A stretch of DNA of 5,916 nt, taken from NCBI GenBank assembly GCA_021806125.1, contig JAJZYC010000091.1, forward strand, positions 1 through 5,916, given 5' to 3'. Positions 1-5,916 of this stretch are shown piece after piece. The first letter of the stretch is position 1. Each line of letters opens with the position of its first letter. This DNA is from a bacterium (GTDB taxonomy: Bacteria > SZUA-79 > Acidulodesulfobacterales > Acidulodesulfobacteraceae). The notes under the pieces were generated by a model. The model saw nothing but the letters and a program-made list of their open reading frames with translations. It searched no databases and was not told the DNA's origin. A program made the translations under genes and the position numbers.

Positions 1-902
1 TGTCTTCTCATATACCGGTGCTTTTGGGCGAAGCGATGGATATTTTAAATATTGAGCCGGGGAATGTTTACGTTGACGGAACTTTGGGCGGCGGCGGTTT
101 TTCGGAAGAGATATTAAAAAGGTTAAATAAAGGCGGTTTTCTTATCGGTATAGACAGAGATGCCGAAACGGTAAAAAACGTCAGGGCTGAATTTGAAAGT
201 AAATTTGATAATAAAAATTTCAAGCTGTTTCATTCAAATTTTAGTAAAATAGATGAAATAGTAAAAGCCGCAGGATTTACCGAAATCGACGGCGTCGTGC
301 TTGATCTTGGAATAAGTTCTATTCAGCTTGAGGGCGGCAGGGGGTTCAGCTTTAATGAAGATGAAGGCGGCGGCGGAGGTTTAGATATGAGGATGGATAA
401 GGAAACCGTTTTGACGGCATACGATATAGTAAATGGCTATTCCGAGAAGAACATAGCCGATATTATATATAAATTCGGAGATGAAAAATTTTCAAGGAGA
501 ATAGCAAAAAGGATAATAGAATATAGAAAAAATAAACCGGTGGAAACATCTTTGGAATTAGCTGACATCGTAAGAAAAGCCGTCTATAGAAGTTACGGAA
601 AATTCAAGAAATTTAAAACGGACCCTGCGACGAAAACATTTATGGCGTTAAGAATTTTTGTAAATGCGGAATACGATTCATTGTCGGAATTTTTAGAAAA
701 GCTTAAAAATGTTTTAAAAAAAGGCGGCAAGGCGGTTATAATTTCTTTTCACTCTGGAGAAGACAGGCTCGTTAAGCATTTTTTAAAAAATAATTTATAT
801 TTTAATCCGTTAAATAAAAAACCTATAGTTCCTGGAGAAGAAGAAATAAAAAAAAATCCGAGATCGAGAAGTGCAAAATTGAGGGCCTTTTATCATGTCT
901 AA
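1..902 (+). CDS. rsmH: 16S rRNA (cytosine(1402)-N(4))-methyltransferase RsmH, 5' end cut by one base
   Basis: RsmH (MraW) uses S-adenosylmethionine to N4-methylate C1402 of 16S rRNA, near the ribosomal P site, in the cytoplasm. The reading frame is open to the left edge. Bases 1-2 are TG followed by codons for SSHIPVLLGEA, the normal RsmH N-terminus, so the start is probably an ATG whose A lies just outside. The GTG at position 18 is an internal Val of the PVLL motif, not the start. This gives about 300 residues, normal for the family (E. coli about 313). Visible motifs are the SAM-binding DGTLGGGG (residues 26-33), GIDRD (50-54), VVLDLGISS (about 99-107), LDMRMD (128-133), DPATKTFMALRIFVN (208-222), ISFHSGEDR (248-256) and the C-terminal NPRSRSAKLRAF (286-297). 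Oddities are five consecutive glycines (123-127) just before LDMRMD, and Gly where the family usually has Leu in ISFHSLEDR. It overlaps ftsL by 8 nt. Confidence 0.96.
   Translation, partial: SSHIPVLLGEAMDILNIEPGNVYVDGTLGGGGFSEEILKRLNKGGFLIGIDRDAETVKNVRAEFESKFDNKNFKLFHSNFSKIDEIVKAAGFTEIDGVVLDLGISSIQLEGGRGFSFNEDEGGGGGLDMRMDKETVLTAYDIVNGYSEKNIADIIYKFGDEKFSRRIAKRIIEYRKNKPVETSLELADIVRKAVYRSYGKFKKFKTDPATKTFMALRIFVNAEYDSLSEFLEKLKNVLKKGGKAVIISFHSGEDRLVKHFLKNNLYFNPLNKKPIVPGEEEIKKNPRSRSAKLRAFYHV
881..885 (+). promoter_or_regulatory. Probable ribosome binding site of ftsL (GAGGG)
   Basis: GAGGG lies within the last codons of rsmH, nine bases before the ATG at 895. It can pair with the anti-Shine-Dalgarno end of 16S rRNA at a normal distance, and it supports the chosen ftsL start. 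It is the clearest such site in the window; ftsI, murE and murF have weaker or no matches. Confidence 0.5.
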
Positions 903-1161
903 AATAAAGCCCTATTTTATAGTTCTCATTATTATATTGACTATTTTGGGTATTTTTTATGTATGGACGACGATGGAAAGCATAAAACTCGGCTACGATA
1001 TTACCAAGCTTAACGATGTTAAATCTAAATTAGAACATAAACGCAAAGAGCTTTTAATTAAAAAAACAGCTTTAAGCTCTCCTTCAAGGATTTACGGAAT
1101 TGCGGGGAAAATGGGTTTCATTTATCCGGAAGAGGGCGAAATTATAATGGTCCATGATTAG
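895..1161 (+). CDS. ftsL: Cell division protein FtsL (FtsL/DivIC family)
   Basis: FtsL is a small bitopic inner-membrane protein. In the family it forms a coiled-coil complex with FtsB/DivIC and FtsQ and helps activate the septal synthase FtsW-FtsI. The 88-residue protein shows the expected plan. A short Lys-containing cytoplasmic N-terminus (MSKIKP) is followed by one hydrophobic segment at about residues 7-24. Next comes a charged, heptad-like helix at about 30-60, rich in Leu, Ile and Lys. The C-terminal block SSPSRIYGIAGKMGFIYP (61-78) resembles the SP.RIE.IA...G...P pattern of FtsL. Primary sequence of this family is poorly conserved, so the call rests on topology, this C-terminal block and the position between rsmH and ftsI, the classic place of ftsL. 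It is near the short end of the family size range. The start overlaps rsmH by 8 nt and the stop overlaps ftsI by 8 nt, suggesting translational coupling. Confidence 0.88.
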   Translation: MSKIKPYFIVLIIILTILGIFYVWTTMESIKLGYDITKLNDVKSKLEHKRKELLIKKTALSSPSRIYGIAGKMGFIYPEEGEIIMVHD

Positions 1162-3175
1162 AGTATGGAAAACGACTTTAAAACTGAGAATGATATTCGG
1201 TTTTATATTAATCCTGATTTTTGGAGGATTATTAATAAGCAAGGCGTTCGACCTTCAAATGATAGAAGGCCGGAGATTGAGAATGCTTGCCCGCGAGCAG
1301 TTCAGAACAAATGTTTATTTTACGCCGGAGCGCGGCAATATTTATTCTTCTAACGGCAGCATACTTGCGGCAAGCGTTAACGTTCCGGGAATTGCCGTCG
1401 ACCCTTTGATGGTCGGGCATAAACTCAAAAATGCCGAAAAATTATCTAAAGTAACTGGGATAAGCTACGCAAAAATAATTAAAATATTAAACCGCAGGAT
1501 TCAATTTGCATGGATTAAAAGGAGGGTATCCGGACAGACGGCAAAAAACGTCGAGAAGCAGGGGATAGCCGGTGTCATTATAGTAAAACAGCCGGTAAGA
1601 TATTACCCTAACGGAACGCTGTTGGCCCATGTTTTAGGATTTGTAGGAATCGACGATAACGGTTTGTCGGGGATAGAATATAAATACAATAAATTTTTAA
1701 AGGGAAATAAGCGTGCGCTAAAGGTTTTGCACGACGGTTTAGGTCAGTATATATTCGTGAGGGGATTCGGACTTAAAAAAGCAACGCACGGCGATAACAT
1801 TTATTTAACTATTAATAAACAGCTTCAGTTTATAACTCAGTATTATTTAGATAAGGAGGCTAAGGCGGCTCATTCCAAAGGCGCCTTCGCAATACTTATG
1901 GATCCAAACACGGGAGCGATTCTTGCCATGGCGGATTATCCGTATTTTAATCCAAACCGTTACTGGAAATATTCCGCGGGATACTGGAGGAACAGAGCGG
2001 TTACCGACGATTTCGAACCAGGTTCCACTATGAAGCCGTTTGTCGTGGCCGCCGCTCTTTCTGAAGGAATTGTAAAACCGGATACTATAATTAACTGTTA
2101 TCACGGAACATATTCGCTGGACGGTATAACAGTGCACGACGTAGAAAACTGGTTCGGCAGATTTTCCGTCAACCAGATAGTCGAATATTCCAGCAATGTA
2201 GGCGAGTGCCAGATAGGCCTGAAATTTAAAAAATCCCAGCTTTATAAATGGTTTAGCTTATGGGGATTCGGGCATACTCCCCACGCCGGGCTTCTGGGAG
2301 AGGCTAAAGGAATTATAAAGCCTTTAAGCGAATGGTCGGAAGTCGGTCCCTGCGAAATGGCGTTCGGACAGGGTATCAGCGTTACGGGACTGCAGGAAAT
2401 GGCTGGGCTTTCGGCTATAGCGAACGGCGGACGCATGATAAAGCCTTATATTATTAAAAAAATCGTAAATGCGTACGGAAAAGTTATTTATAAAGCAAAA
2501 CCGAAATATTTAAAAAGAATAATAACTTCCAAAGTAGATAAAGAAGTTAAATATATGATGCGCTTAGTCGTTAAAGACGGAACCGGCCAGTATTCTAATC
2601 TCATAGATTTTAAGGTTTCCGGAAAAACCGGAACAGGGCAGATTGCCGACCCGAAAACCGGTAAATATTATAAAAACAGATATACGGCATCTTTTATGGC
2701 TTTTGTTCCATACAGGCATCCTGAATTAGCGATGCTTGTAGTTCAGCAGGAGCCCTCTAAAATAGGCTATTACGGCGGAGCCGTCAGCGCGCCCGTGGTG
2801 CGCAGCGTATTTAAAAACGCGTTAAATATATTAAACGTATATCCCGGCGGAAACGCATATATAAAACAGTCTAAAACGGATGCAAACTTTAAAGCCGGCC
2901 TTGTAGCCGCAACAGGCGGCGCTGACAATACTCCGGCAGCCGTTTCCGGAGTAATGCAGGATTTAAAAGGCGATACAATTTATAAAGCGTTAAAGGTTTT
3001 AAAGCAATACAGGCTTGATGTAAAAGTCAGCGGAAGCGGATATTTATATTATCAGAGCATAAAGCCTGGGACGGATGCCGGCAACGGAAAAGTCATAGTT
3101 TTAAAATTCAGGCCGGGTAAATATTACTCTTCGGCAAATTTAAAAAGTACAAAAAAAGCAAAAAGTAAAAAGTAA
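1154..3175 (+). CDS. ftsI: Septal peptidoglycan transpeptidase FtsI/PBP3-type (class B PBP) with C-terminal PASTA domain
   Basis: This protein cross-links septal peptidoglycan in the periplasm, working with the glycosyltransferase FtsW. The 673 residues comprise a short basic cytoplasmic start and a membrane anchor at about 13-29. The PBP dimerisation/pedestal domain spans about 50-215, with ERGNIYSSNG (59-68) and GLSGIEYKY (170-178). The transpeptidase domain spans about 240-575. All three catalytic motifs are intact: STMK (291-294, nucleophile S291), SSN (346-348) and KTGTG (491-495). One PASTA domain follows at about 597-655, then a Lys-rich tail (KSTKKAKSKK). E. coli FtsI (588 residues) lacks PASTA, so this form is longer and resembles FtsI/PBP2-like proteins of deltaproteobacteria and Gram-positives. 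SpoVD is the same family, but nothing here points to sporulation. The ATG at 1154 overlaps ftsL by 8 nt. It lacks a well-spaced Shine-Dalgarno site (GAGGG at 1132-1136 is 17 nt away), so coupling to ftsL translation is likely. Confidence 0.95.
   Translation: MIRVWKTTLKLRMIFGFILILIFGGLLISKAFDLQMIEGRRLRMLAREQFRTNVYFTPERGNIYSSNGSILAASVNVPGIAVDPLMVGHKLKNAEKLSKVTGISYAKIIKILNRRIQFAWIKRRVSGQTAKNVEKQGIAGVIIVKQPVRYYPNGTLLAHVLGFVGIDDNGLSGIEYKYNKFLKGNKRALKVLHDGLGQYIFVRGFGLKKATHGDNIYLTINKQLQFITQYYLDKEAKAAHSKGAFAILMDPNTGAILAMADYPYFNPNRYWKYSAGYWRNRAVTDDFEPGSTMKPFVVAAALSEGIVKPDTIINCYHGTYSLDGITVHDVENWFGRFSVNQIVEYSSNVGECQIGLKFKKSQLYKWFSLWGFGHTPHAGLLGEAKGIIKPLSEWSEVGPCEMAFGQGISVTGLQEMAGLSAIANGGRMIKPYIIKKIVNAYGKVIYKAKPKYLKRIITSKVDKEVKYMMRLVVKDGTGQYSNLIDFKVSGKTGTGQIADPKTGKYYKNRYTASFMAFVPYRHPELAMLVVQQEPSKIGYYGGAVSAPVVRSVFKNALNILNVYPGGNAYIKQSKTDANFKAGLVAATGGADNTPAAVSGVMQDLKGDTIYKALKVLKQYRLDVKVSGSGYLYYQSIKPGTDAGNGKVIVLKFRPGKYYSSANLKSTKKAKSKK
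2942..3118 (+). other. PASTA domain coding segment at the 3' end of ftsI
   Basis: Residues about 597-655 of the FtsI protein show the PASTA pattern: a V...DLKG entry, the helix DTIYKALKVLKQY, then the strands LDVKVSGSGYLYYQSIKPGT and KVIVLKFRPG. PASTA domains are known in penicillin-binding proteins and Ser/Thr kinases, where they can contribute to peptidoglycan or substrate recognition and to protein stability. Only one copy is present. A linker of low conservation (about 575-596, rich in Gly, Ala, Asn and Thr) separates it from the transpeptidase domain. The boundaries are estimated by eye. Confidence 0.8.
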
Positions 3176-3180
3176 AATTT

Positions 3181-4743
3181 ATGAATATTAGGGATATTAT
3201 AAAAAACAGCGATTTAATAAAAGCCGTATTCGGGAGAACGGATATCGATATTGCCGGAATTTCAAACGATTCCCGCGGTATAAAAAGAGGTTACCTTTTC
3301 GCCGCAAGAAAAGGGGTTAACATCGATTCCAATATTTATATAGACGAAGCGGTATCAAAAGGCGCTTCCGCTATATTAACGGATGATGCCGAAACAGCCG
3401 AAAGACTTAAAGACAAGGATGTTGTTATAATAACGGCGAAGAATGCTTTAAAAGCCTATGCCGTTATTTCCAAAAACTTTTTCGACAATCCGGCGGAAAA
3501 ATTAAAAATCGCGGGCGTTACGGGAACAAACGGTAAAACTACCACTACGTTTTTGATAAAATCAATTTTAACGGCGGCAGGAAGTAAAACAAGTTTAATA
3601 GGAACGATAGATTATGAAATCGGAGGCGGTTCCGCTCCGTCTAAGAATACTACGCCGGATGCGCTTGAACTTAACGGGATGTTTTCGGAAACCGTTAAAT
3701 CCGGCGGATGCTGCTGCGTTATGGAGGTTTCTTCGCATAGCCTTGCGCAGGACAGGGTCTACGGGGTTCCTTTCGATGTTGCGGTTTTTACTAATTTGAC
3801 CCGCGACCACCTCGATTACCACGAAAATATGGATAAGTATTATTCGGCTAAAAAAAAGCTTTTTTCGGAAATATTATTAGAAAGTTCCAAGATAAAGAAA
3901 TTTGCGGTAATAAATAACGACGACCCTTACGGAAAAAGACTTATAAACGAGTTAAAAGAAGAATTTAAAGGCGAAGATACAATCGGTCTGCTCGCTTACG
4001 GATTAGGGGAAGACTGCGATATATCCGCTAGAAACATAAATTATTACAGGGACGGCTTAAAATTAGATATTATTTTTCCAGACGGTAATGCCGCAAGGGG
4101 AATCCGTTCGAATCTTATCGGCGGGTATAACGTTTACAATATACTTGCCGCAGTTTCCGCGGCTTATGCTCTCTCCGTAACCGAAGACTCTATAGTTTCG
4201 GGAATAGAATCGTTAGCCAATGTTCCGGGCAGGGTCGAAAAGATAAATATAGCAAATGCCGTGTCGCCTTTGATTTGTGTAGATTATGCGCATACCGACG
4301 ATGCACTTAAAAGGGTGCTGTCAGCTTTAAGGAATATAAGCAGCGGCAGGCTTATAAGCGTTTTCGGATGCGGAGGCGACAGGGATAAAGGGAAAAGGCC
4401 GCTTATGGGTATGCATTCCACGGATATAGCCGATATAAGCATAATTACGTCCGATAATCCGAGAAGCGAAGACCCGTTCTCAATTATAAGGGAAATAGAA
4501 GCGGGCATAAAGAAAGGGCTGTTTGTGGATAAAGGAAAACTTAAAGACAAAGAGAACGGACATATTTATACTATCGAGGAAGACAGGGCAAATGCAATAA
4601 GGCTTGCACTTTCCATAGCATCCAAAGAAGACGTCGTTCTGGTCGCAGGGAAAGGGCATGAAGATTATATGATAGTCAAAGAAAAAAGGTTTCATTTCAG
4701 CGATAAAGAAGAAATATTAAAATATTATGAAAATAGAATATAA
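3181..4743 (+). CDS. murE: UDP-N-acetylmuramoyl-L-alanyl-D-glutamate--2,6-diaminopimelate ligase MurE
   Basis: MurE is a cytoplasmic ATP-dependent ligase that adds the third stem-peptide residue to UDP-MurNAc-L-Ala-D-Glu. The 520-residue protein has the three Mur-ligase domains. The N-terminal UDP-binding domain (about 1-105) contains ISNDSRGIKRGYLFAA. The central ATPase domain has the P-loop GTNGKTTT (115-122), NTTPDA, MEVSSHSLAQDR and NLTRDHLDYH. K224 in YYSAKKKLF aligns with the carbamylated lysine of the family. The C-terminal domain contains VDYAHTDDAL (367-376), FGCGGDRDKGKRP (395-407), DNPRSEDP (425-432) and GKGHE (490-494). DNPR is the known meso-diaminopimelate signature; lysine-adding enzymes differ there. 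The usual Pro of YAHTPDAL is Asp (D373). The gene starts 5 nt after ftsI; that gap and the A-rich end of ftsI before it contain no Shine-Dalgarno-like bases. The ATG gives a normal N-terminal length and I see no better start. Confidence 0.97.
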   Translation: MNIRDIIKNSDLIKAVFGRTDIDIAGISNDSRGIKRGYLFAARKGVNIDSNIYIDEAVSKGASAILTDDAETAERLKDKDVVIITAKNALKAYAVISKNFFDNPAEKLKIAGVTGTNGKTTTTFLIKSILTAAGSKTSLIGTIDYEIGGGSAPSKNTTPDALELNGMFSETVKSGGCCCVMEVSSHSLAQDRVYGVPFDVAVFTNLTRDHLDYHENMDKYYSAKKKLFSEILLESSKIKKFAVINNDDPYGKRLINELKEEFKGEDTIGLLAYGLGEDCDISARNINYYRDGLKLDIIFPDGNAARGIRSNLIGGYNVYNILAAVSAAYALSVTEDSIVSGIESLANVPGRVEKINIANAVSPLICVDYAHTDDALKRVLSALRNISSGRLISVFGCGGDRDKGKRPLMGMHSTDIADISIITSDNPRSEDPFSIIREIEAGIKKGLFVDKGKLKDKENGHIYTIEEDRANAIRLALSIASKEDVVLVAGKGHEDYMIVKEKRFHFSDKEEILKYYENRI

Positions 4744-5916
4744 CTTAACTTTAGACGAAATTTTAAACTGTACGGACGGAAAAGTCATAATTTTCGGAAA
4801 CGGAACCGGACCTTTAGTTTTTAACGAAATATTTACCGATTCTAGGGAAGAATTTTCTAAAAATGCGGTGTTTATAGCATTGAAAGGAGAAAAATTTAAC
4901 GGGGAAGATTTTGTAGATGACGTTTTTAAAAAAGGAGGCTACTGCGCTTTAGTTTCGTGGGATTTCCTTGACGTTCACGATATATCGGTATATTCCGATA
5001 AAATCGTTATAGCGGTTTCTGATGCGGCTTCCGCCCTTGGAAATATTGCAAAATTTTATTTAAATAGGTTTGATTTAAAGAAAAAAATAGCCGTAACCGG
5101 TTCATGCGGAAAAACGACGACAAAGGAAATGGCCTACGCCATGTTTTGCTTAAAATACGGCAAAGAAAAAATTCTTAAAAACAATTATAATTATAATAAT
5201 CTTATAGGCGTCCCAAAAGCTATTTTCGGATTAAATAAAAACCACGAATATCTTATTTTAGAAATCGGAACAAATAAAAAAGGGGAGATAAAAAAACTTT
5301 CCGAAATTATATCTCCCGATGTGGGAGCGATTACCAATATAGGCAGGTCGCATCTCCTGGAATTTAAAAATATAGAAGGAGTTTTTGAAGAAAAGAAAGA
5401 ACTTGCTCTTGCATTGAGCCTTAAAAAAGATACATTTCTAATATTAAACGCCGACGACGAAATATTGTCTGCAGAATATAAGGATAAAAATTTCCCCGGC
5501 GTAAATATTATTTCGTTTGGATTCGGAAAACAAACAGGTATGACTCCCGATATCTTGTGCAGTAAAGTCGATATAAACGACGAAACCGGCAAGGCTCTTA
5601 TTGAGCTTTCTTTTAAAGGAAGAAAATATTCCGCGAATATCAATTTATGCGGAACACATCTGATTTCCGATCTATTATGCGCCCTTTCAATAACAGAGGC
5701 TTGCGGGATCGACGTCGAAACCGGATTAAAGGCAATGGAAGGGTTTATGCTTCCCGCCGGAAGAATGCAGGTAATTTCTAATAACTCAGAGGGATATATA
5801 TTAGTAAACGATTCCTATAATTCAAATCCCGATTCTTTGAAAGCGGCGCTGGATTATATAAAAACAAATTACGGCGGCAAAAAAAAGATATTGGTTTTGG
5901 GAGATATGCTGGAATT
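4727..5916 (+). CDS. murF: UDP-N-acetylmuramoyl-tripeptide--D-alanyl-D-alanine ligase MurF, 3' end outside window
   Basis: MurF is the cytoplasmic ligase that joins D-Ala-D-Ala to the UDP-MurNAc-tripeptide made by MurE, giving the pentapeptide precursor. The frame is open from the ATG at 4727 to the right edge: 396 complete codons, against about 450 in the family, so only the tail of the C-terminal domain is missing. N-terminal domain: FTDSREEFSKNAVFIALKGEKFNGEDF. Central domain: P-loop VTGSCGKTTTKEM, with GSCGKTTT at 125-132; NNYNYNNLIGVP; LEIGTNKKGEI; ITNIGRSHLLEF followed by EGVFEEKKEL; and LNADDE. C-terminal domain: PAGRMQV, NDSYNSNPDSLKAAL and LVLGDMLE at the edge. Family members normally have Asn where this P-loop has Cys127. 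The first 17 nt overlap the end of murE, with only a weak purine-rich stretch (AAAGAAGAAA, 4705-4714) upstream, so translation is probably coupled. The start is the first ATG in frame and gives a normal N-terminal length. Confidence 0.95.
   Translation, partial: MKIEYNLTLDEILNCTDGKVIIFGNGTGPLVFNEIFTDSREEFSKNAVFIALKGEKFNGEDFVDDVFKKGGYCALVSWDFLDVHDISVYSDKIVIAVSDAASALGNIAKFYLNRFDLKKKIAVTGSCGKTTTKEMAYAMFCLKYGKEKILKNNYNYNNLIGVPKAIFGLNKNHEYLILEIGTNKKGEIKKLSEIISPDVGAITNIGRSHLLEFKNIEGVFEEKKELALALSLKKDTFLILNADDEILSAEYKDKNFPGVNIISFGFGKQTGMTPDILCSKVDINDETGKALIELSFKGRKYSANINLCGTHLISDLLCALSITEACGIDVETGLKAMEGFMLPAGRMQVISNNSEGYILVNDSYNSNPDSLKAALDYIKTNYGGKKKILVLGDMLE

Noticed and set aside
18..20. GTG at 18 as the rsmH start codon
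   Set aside because: The frame stays open to the left edge and encodes SSHIP, a conserved part of the RsmH N-terminus. The GTG is the Val of the PVLL motif, and the window begins with TG, most likely the end of the true ATG.
1190..1192. Internal ATG (Met13) as an alternative ftsI start
   Set aside because: It would remove the basic cytoplasmic segment before the membrane anchor and has no better ribosome binding site. The ATG at 1154 gives the typical class B PBP topology and the same overlap style as the ftsL start.
1165..1353. Open frame of 62 codons on the + strand inside ftsI
   Set aside because: It lies in another frame over the FtsI membrane anchor and pedestal domain, has no recognisable motif, and is fully explained as a shadow of ftsI.
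1847..2137. Open frame of 96 codons on the - strand
   Set aside because: It is antisense to the FtsI transpeptidase domain, including the STMK motif. The encoded sequence resembles no family I know and has no separate upstream signals.
3140..3180. A-rich short repeat between ftsI and murE as a terminator or promoter
   Set aside because: There is no GC-rich stem followed by a T-run and no recognisable -35/-10 pair. The A-runs encode the Lys-rich FtsI tail.
3595..3822. Overlapping open frames on both strands within murE
   Set aside because: Both are shadows of the conserved MurE central domain, whose motifs are continuous through this region.
5191..5643. Open frame of 150 codons on the - strand
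   Set aside because: It is the longest antisense frame but lies wholly over murF, whose conserved motifs run straight through. Low stop density is expected opposite an AT-rich gene with this codon use.
1..5916. A novel or accessory system in the window
   Set aside because: Every base except 5 nt between ftsI and murE belongs to a recognised dcw-cluster gene in canonical order. There are no integrase, transposase, repeat-array or unknown genes.

Overview
This window is a compact stretch of a bacterial dcw (division and cell wall) cluster, entirely on the + strand. The order is rsmH (mraW) - ftsL - ftsI - murE - murF. The first gene lacks only its first base if it starts at the expected ATG, and the last gene runs off the right edge. 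There are no RNA genes, mobile elements, CRISPR arrays or intergenic gaps larger than 5 nt.

Layout: rsmH (window start to 902) encodes the 16S rRNA C1402 N4-methyltransferase. ftsL (895-1161) encodes a small bitopic divisome protein. ftsI (1154-3175) encodes the septal class B penicillin-binding protein, here with one C-terminal PASTA domain. murE (3181-4743) encodes the ligase adding the third stem-peptide residue, with a DNPR motif indicating meso-diaminopimelate. murF (4727 to the right edge) encodes the D-Ala-D-Ala adding ligase. Neighbouring genes overlap by 8, 8 and 17 nt, or are separated by 5 nt, so the block is almost certainly one translationally coupled operon. Its promoter must lie upstream of the window, because none is visible inside.

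Function: MurE and MurF complete the cytoplasmic UDP-MurNAc-pentapeptide. After lipid-linked export, FtsI cross-links this material at the septum, with FtsL as part of the complex that controls septal synthesis. RsmH is the usual upstream neighbour and tunes the ribosomal P site.

Organism: the DNA is AT-rich by eye, with many A-runs and Lys, Ile and Asn codons. The dcw order, the meso-DAP-type MurE and the short FtsL would suit many Gram-negative bacteria. The PASTA domain on FtsI is absent from the E. coli protein but common in deltaproteobacterial lineages and in Gram-positives. A low-GC deltaproteobacteria-like lineage is my best guess, held with low confidence. I see no previously undescribed system here. 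The points worth a second look are small departures inside otherwise conserved motifs: a glycine run in RsmH, Cys in the MurF P-loop, a Pro-to-Asp change in MurE, and unusual start-site contexts.
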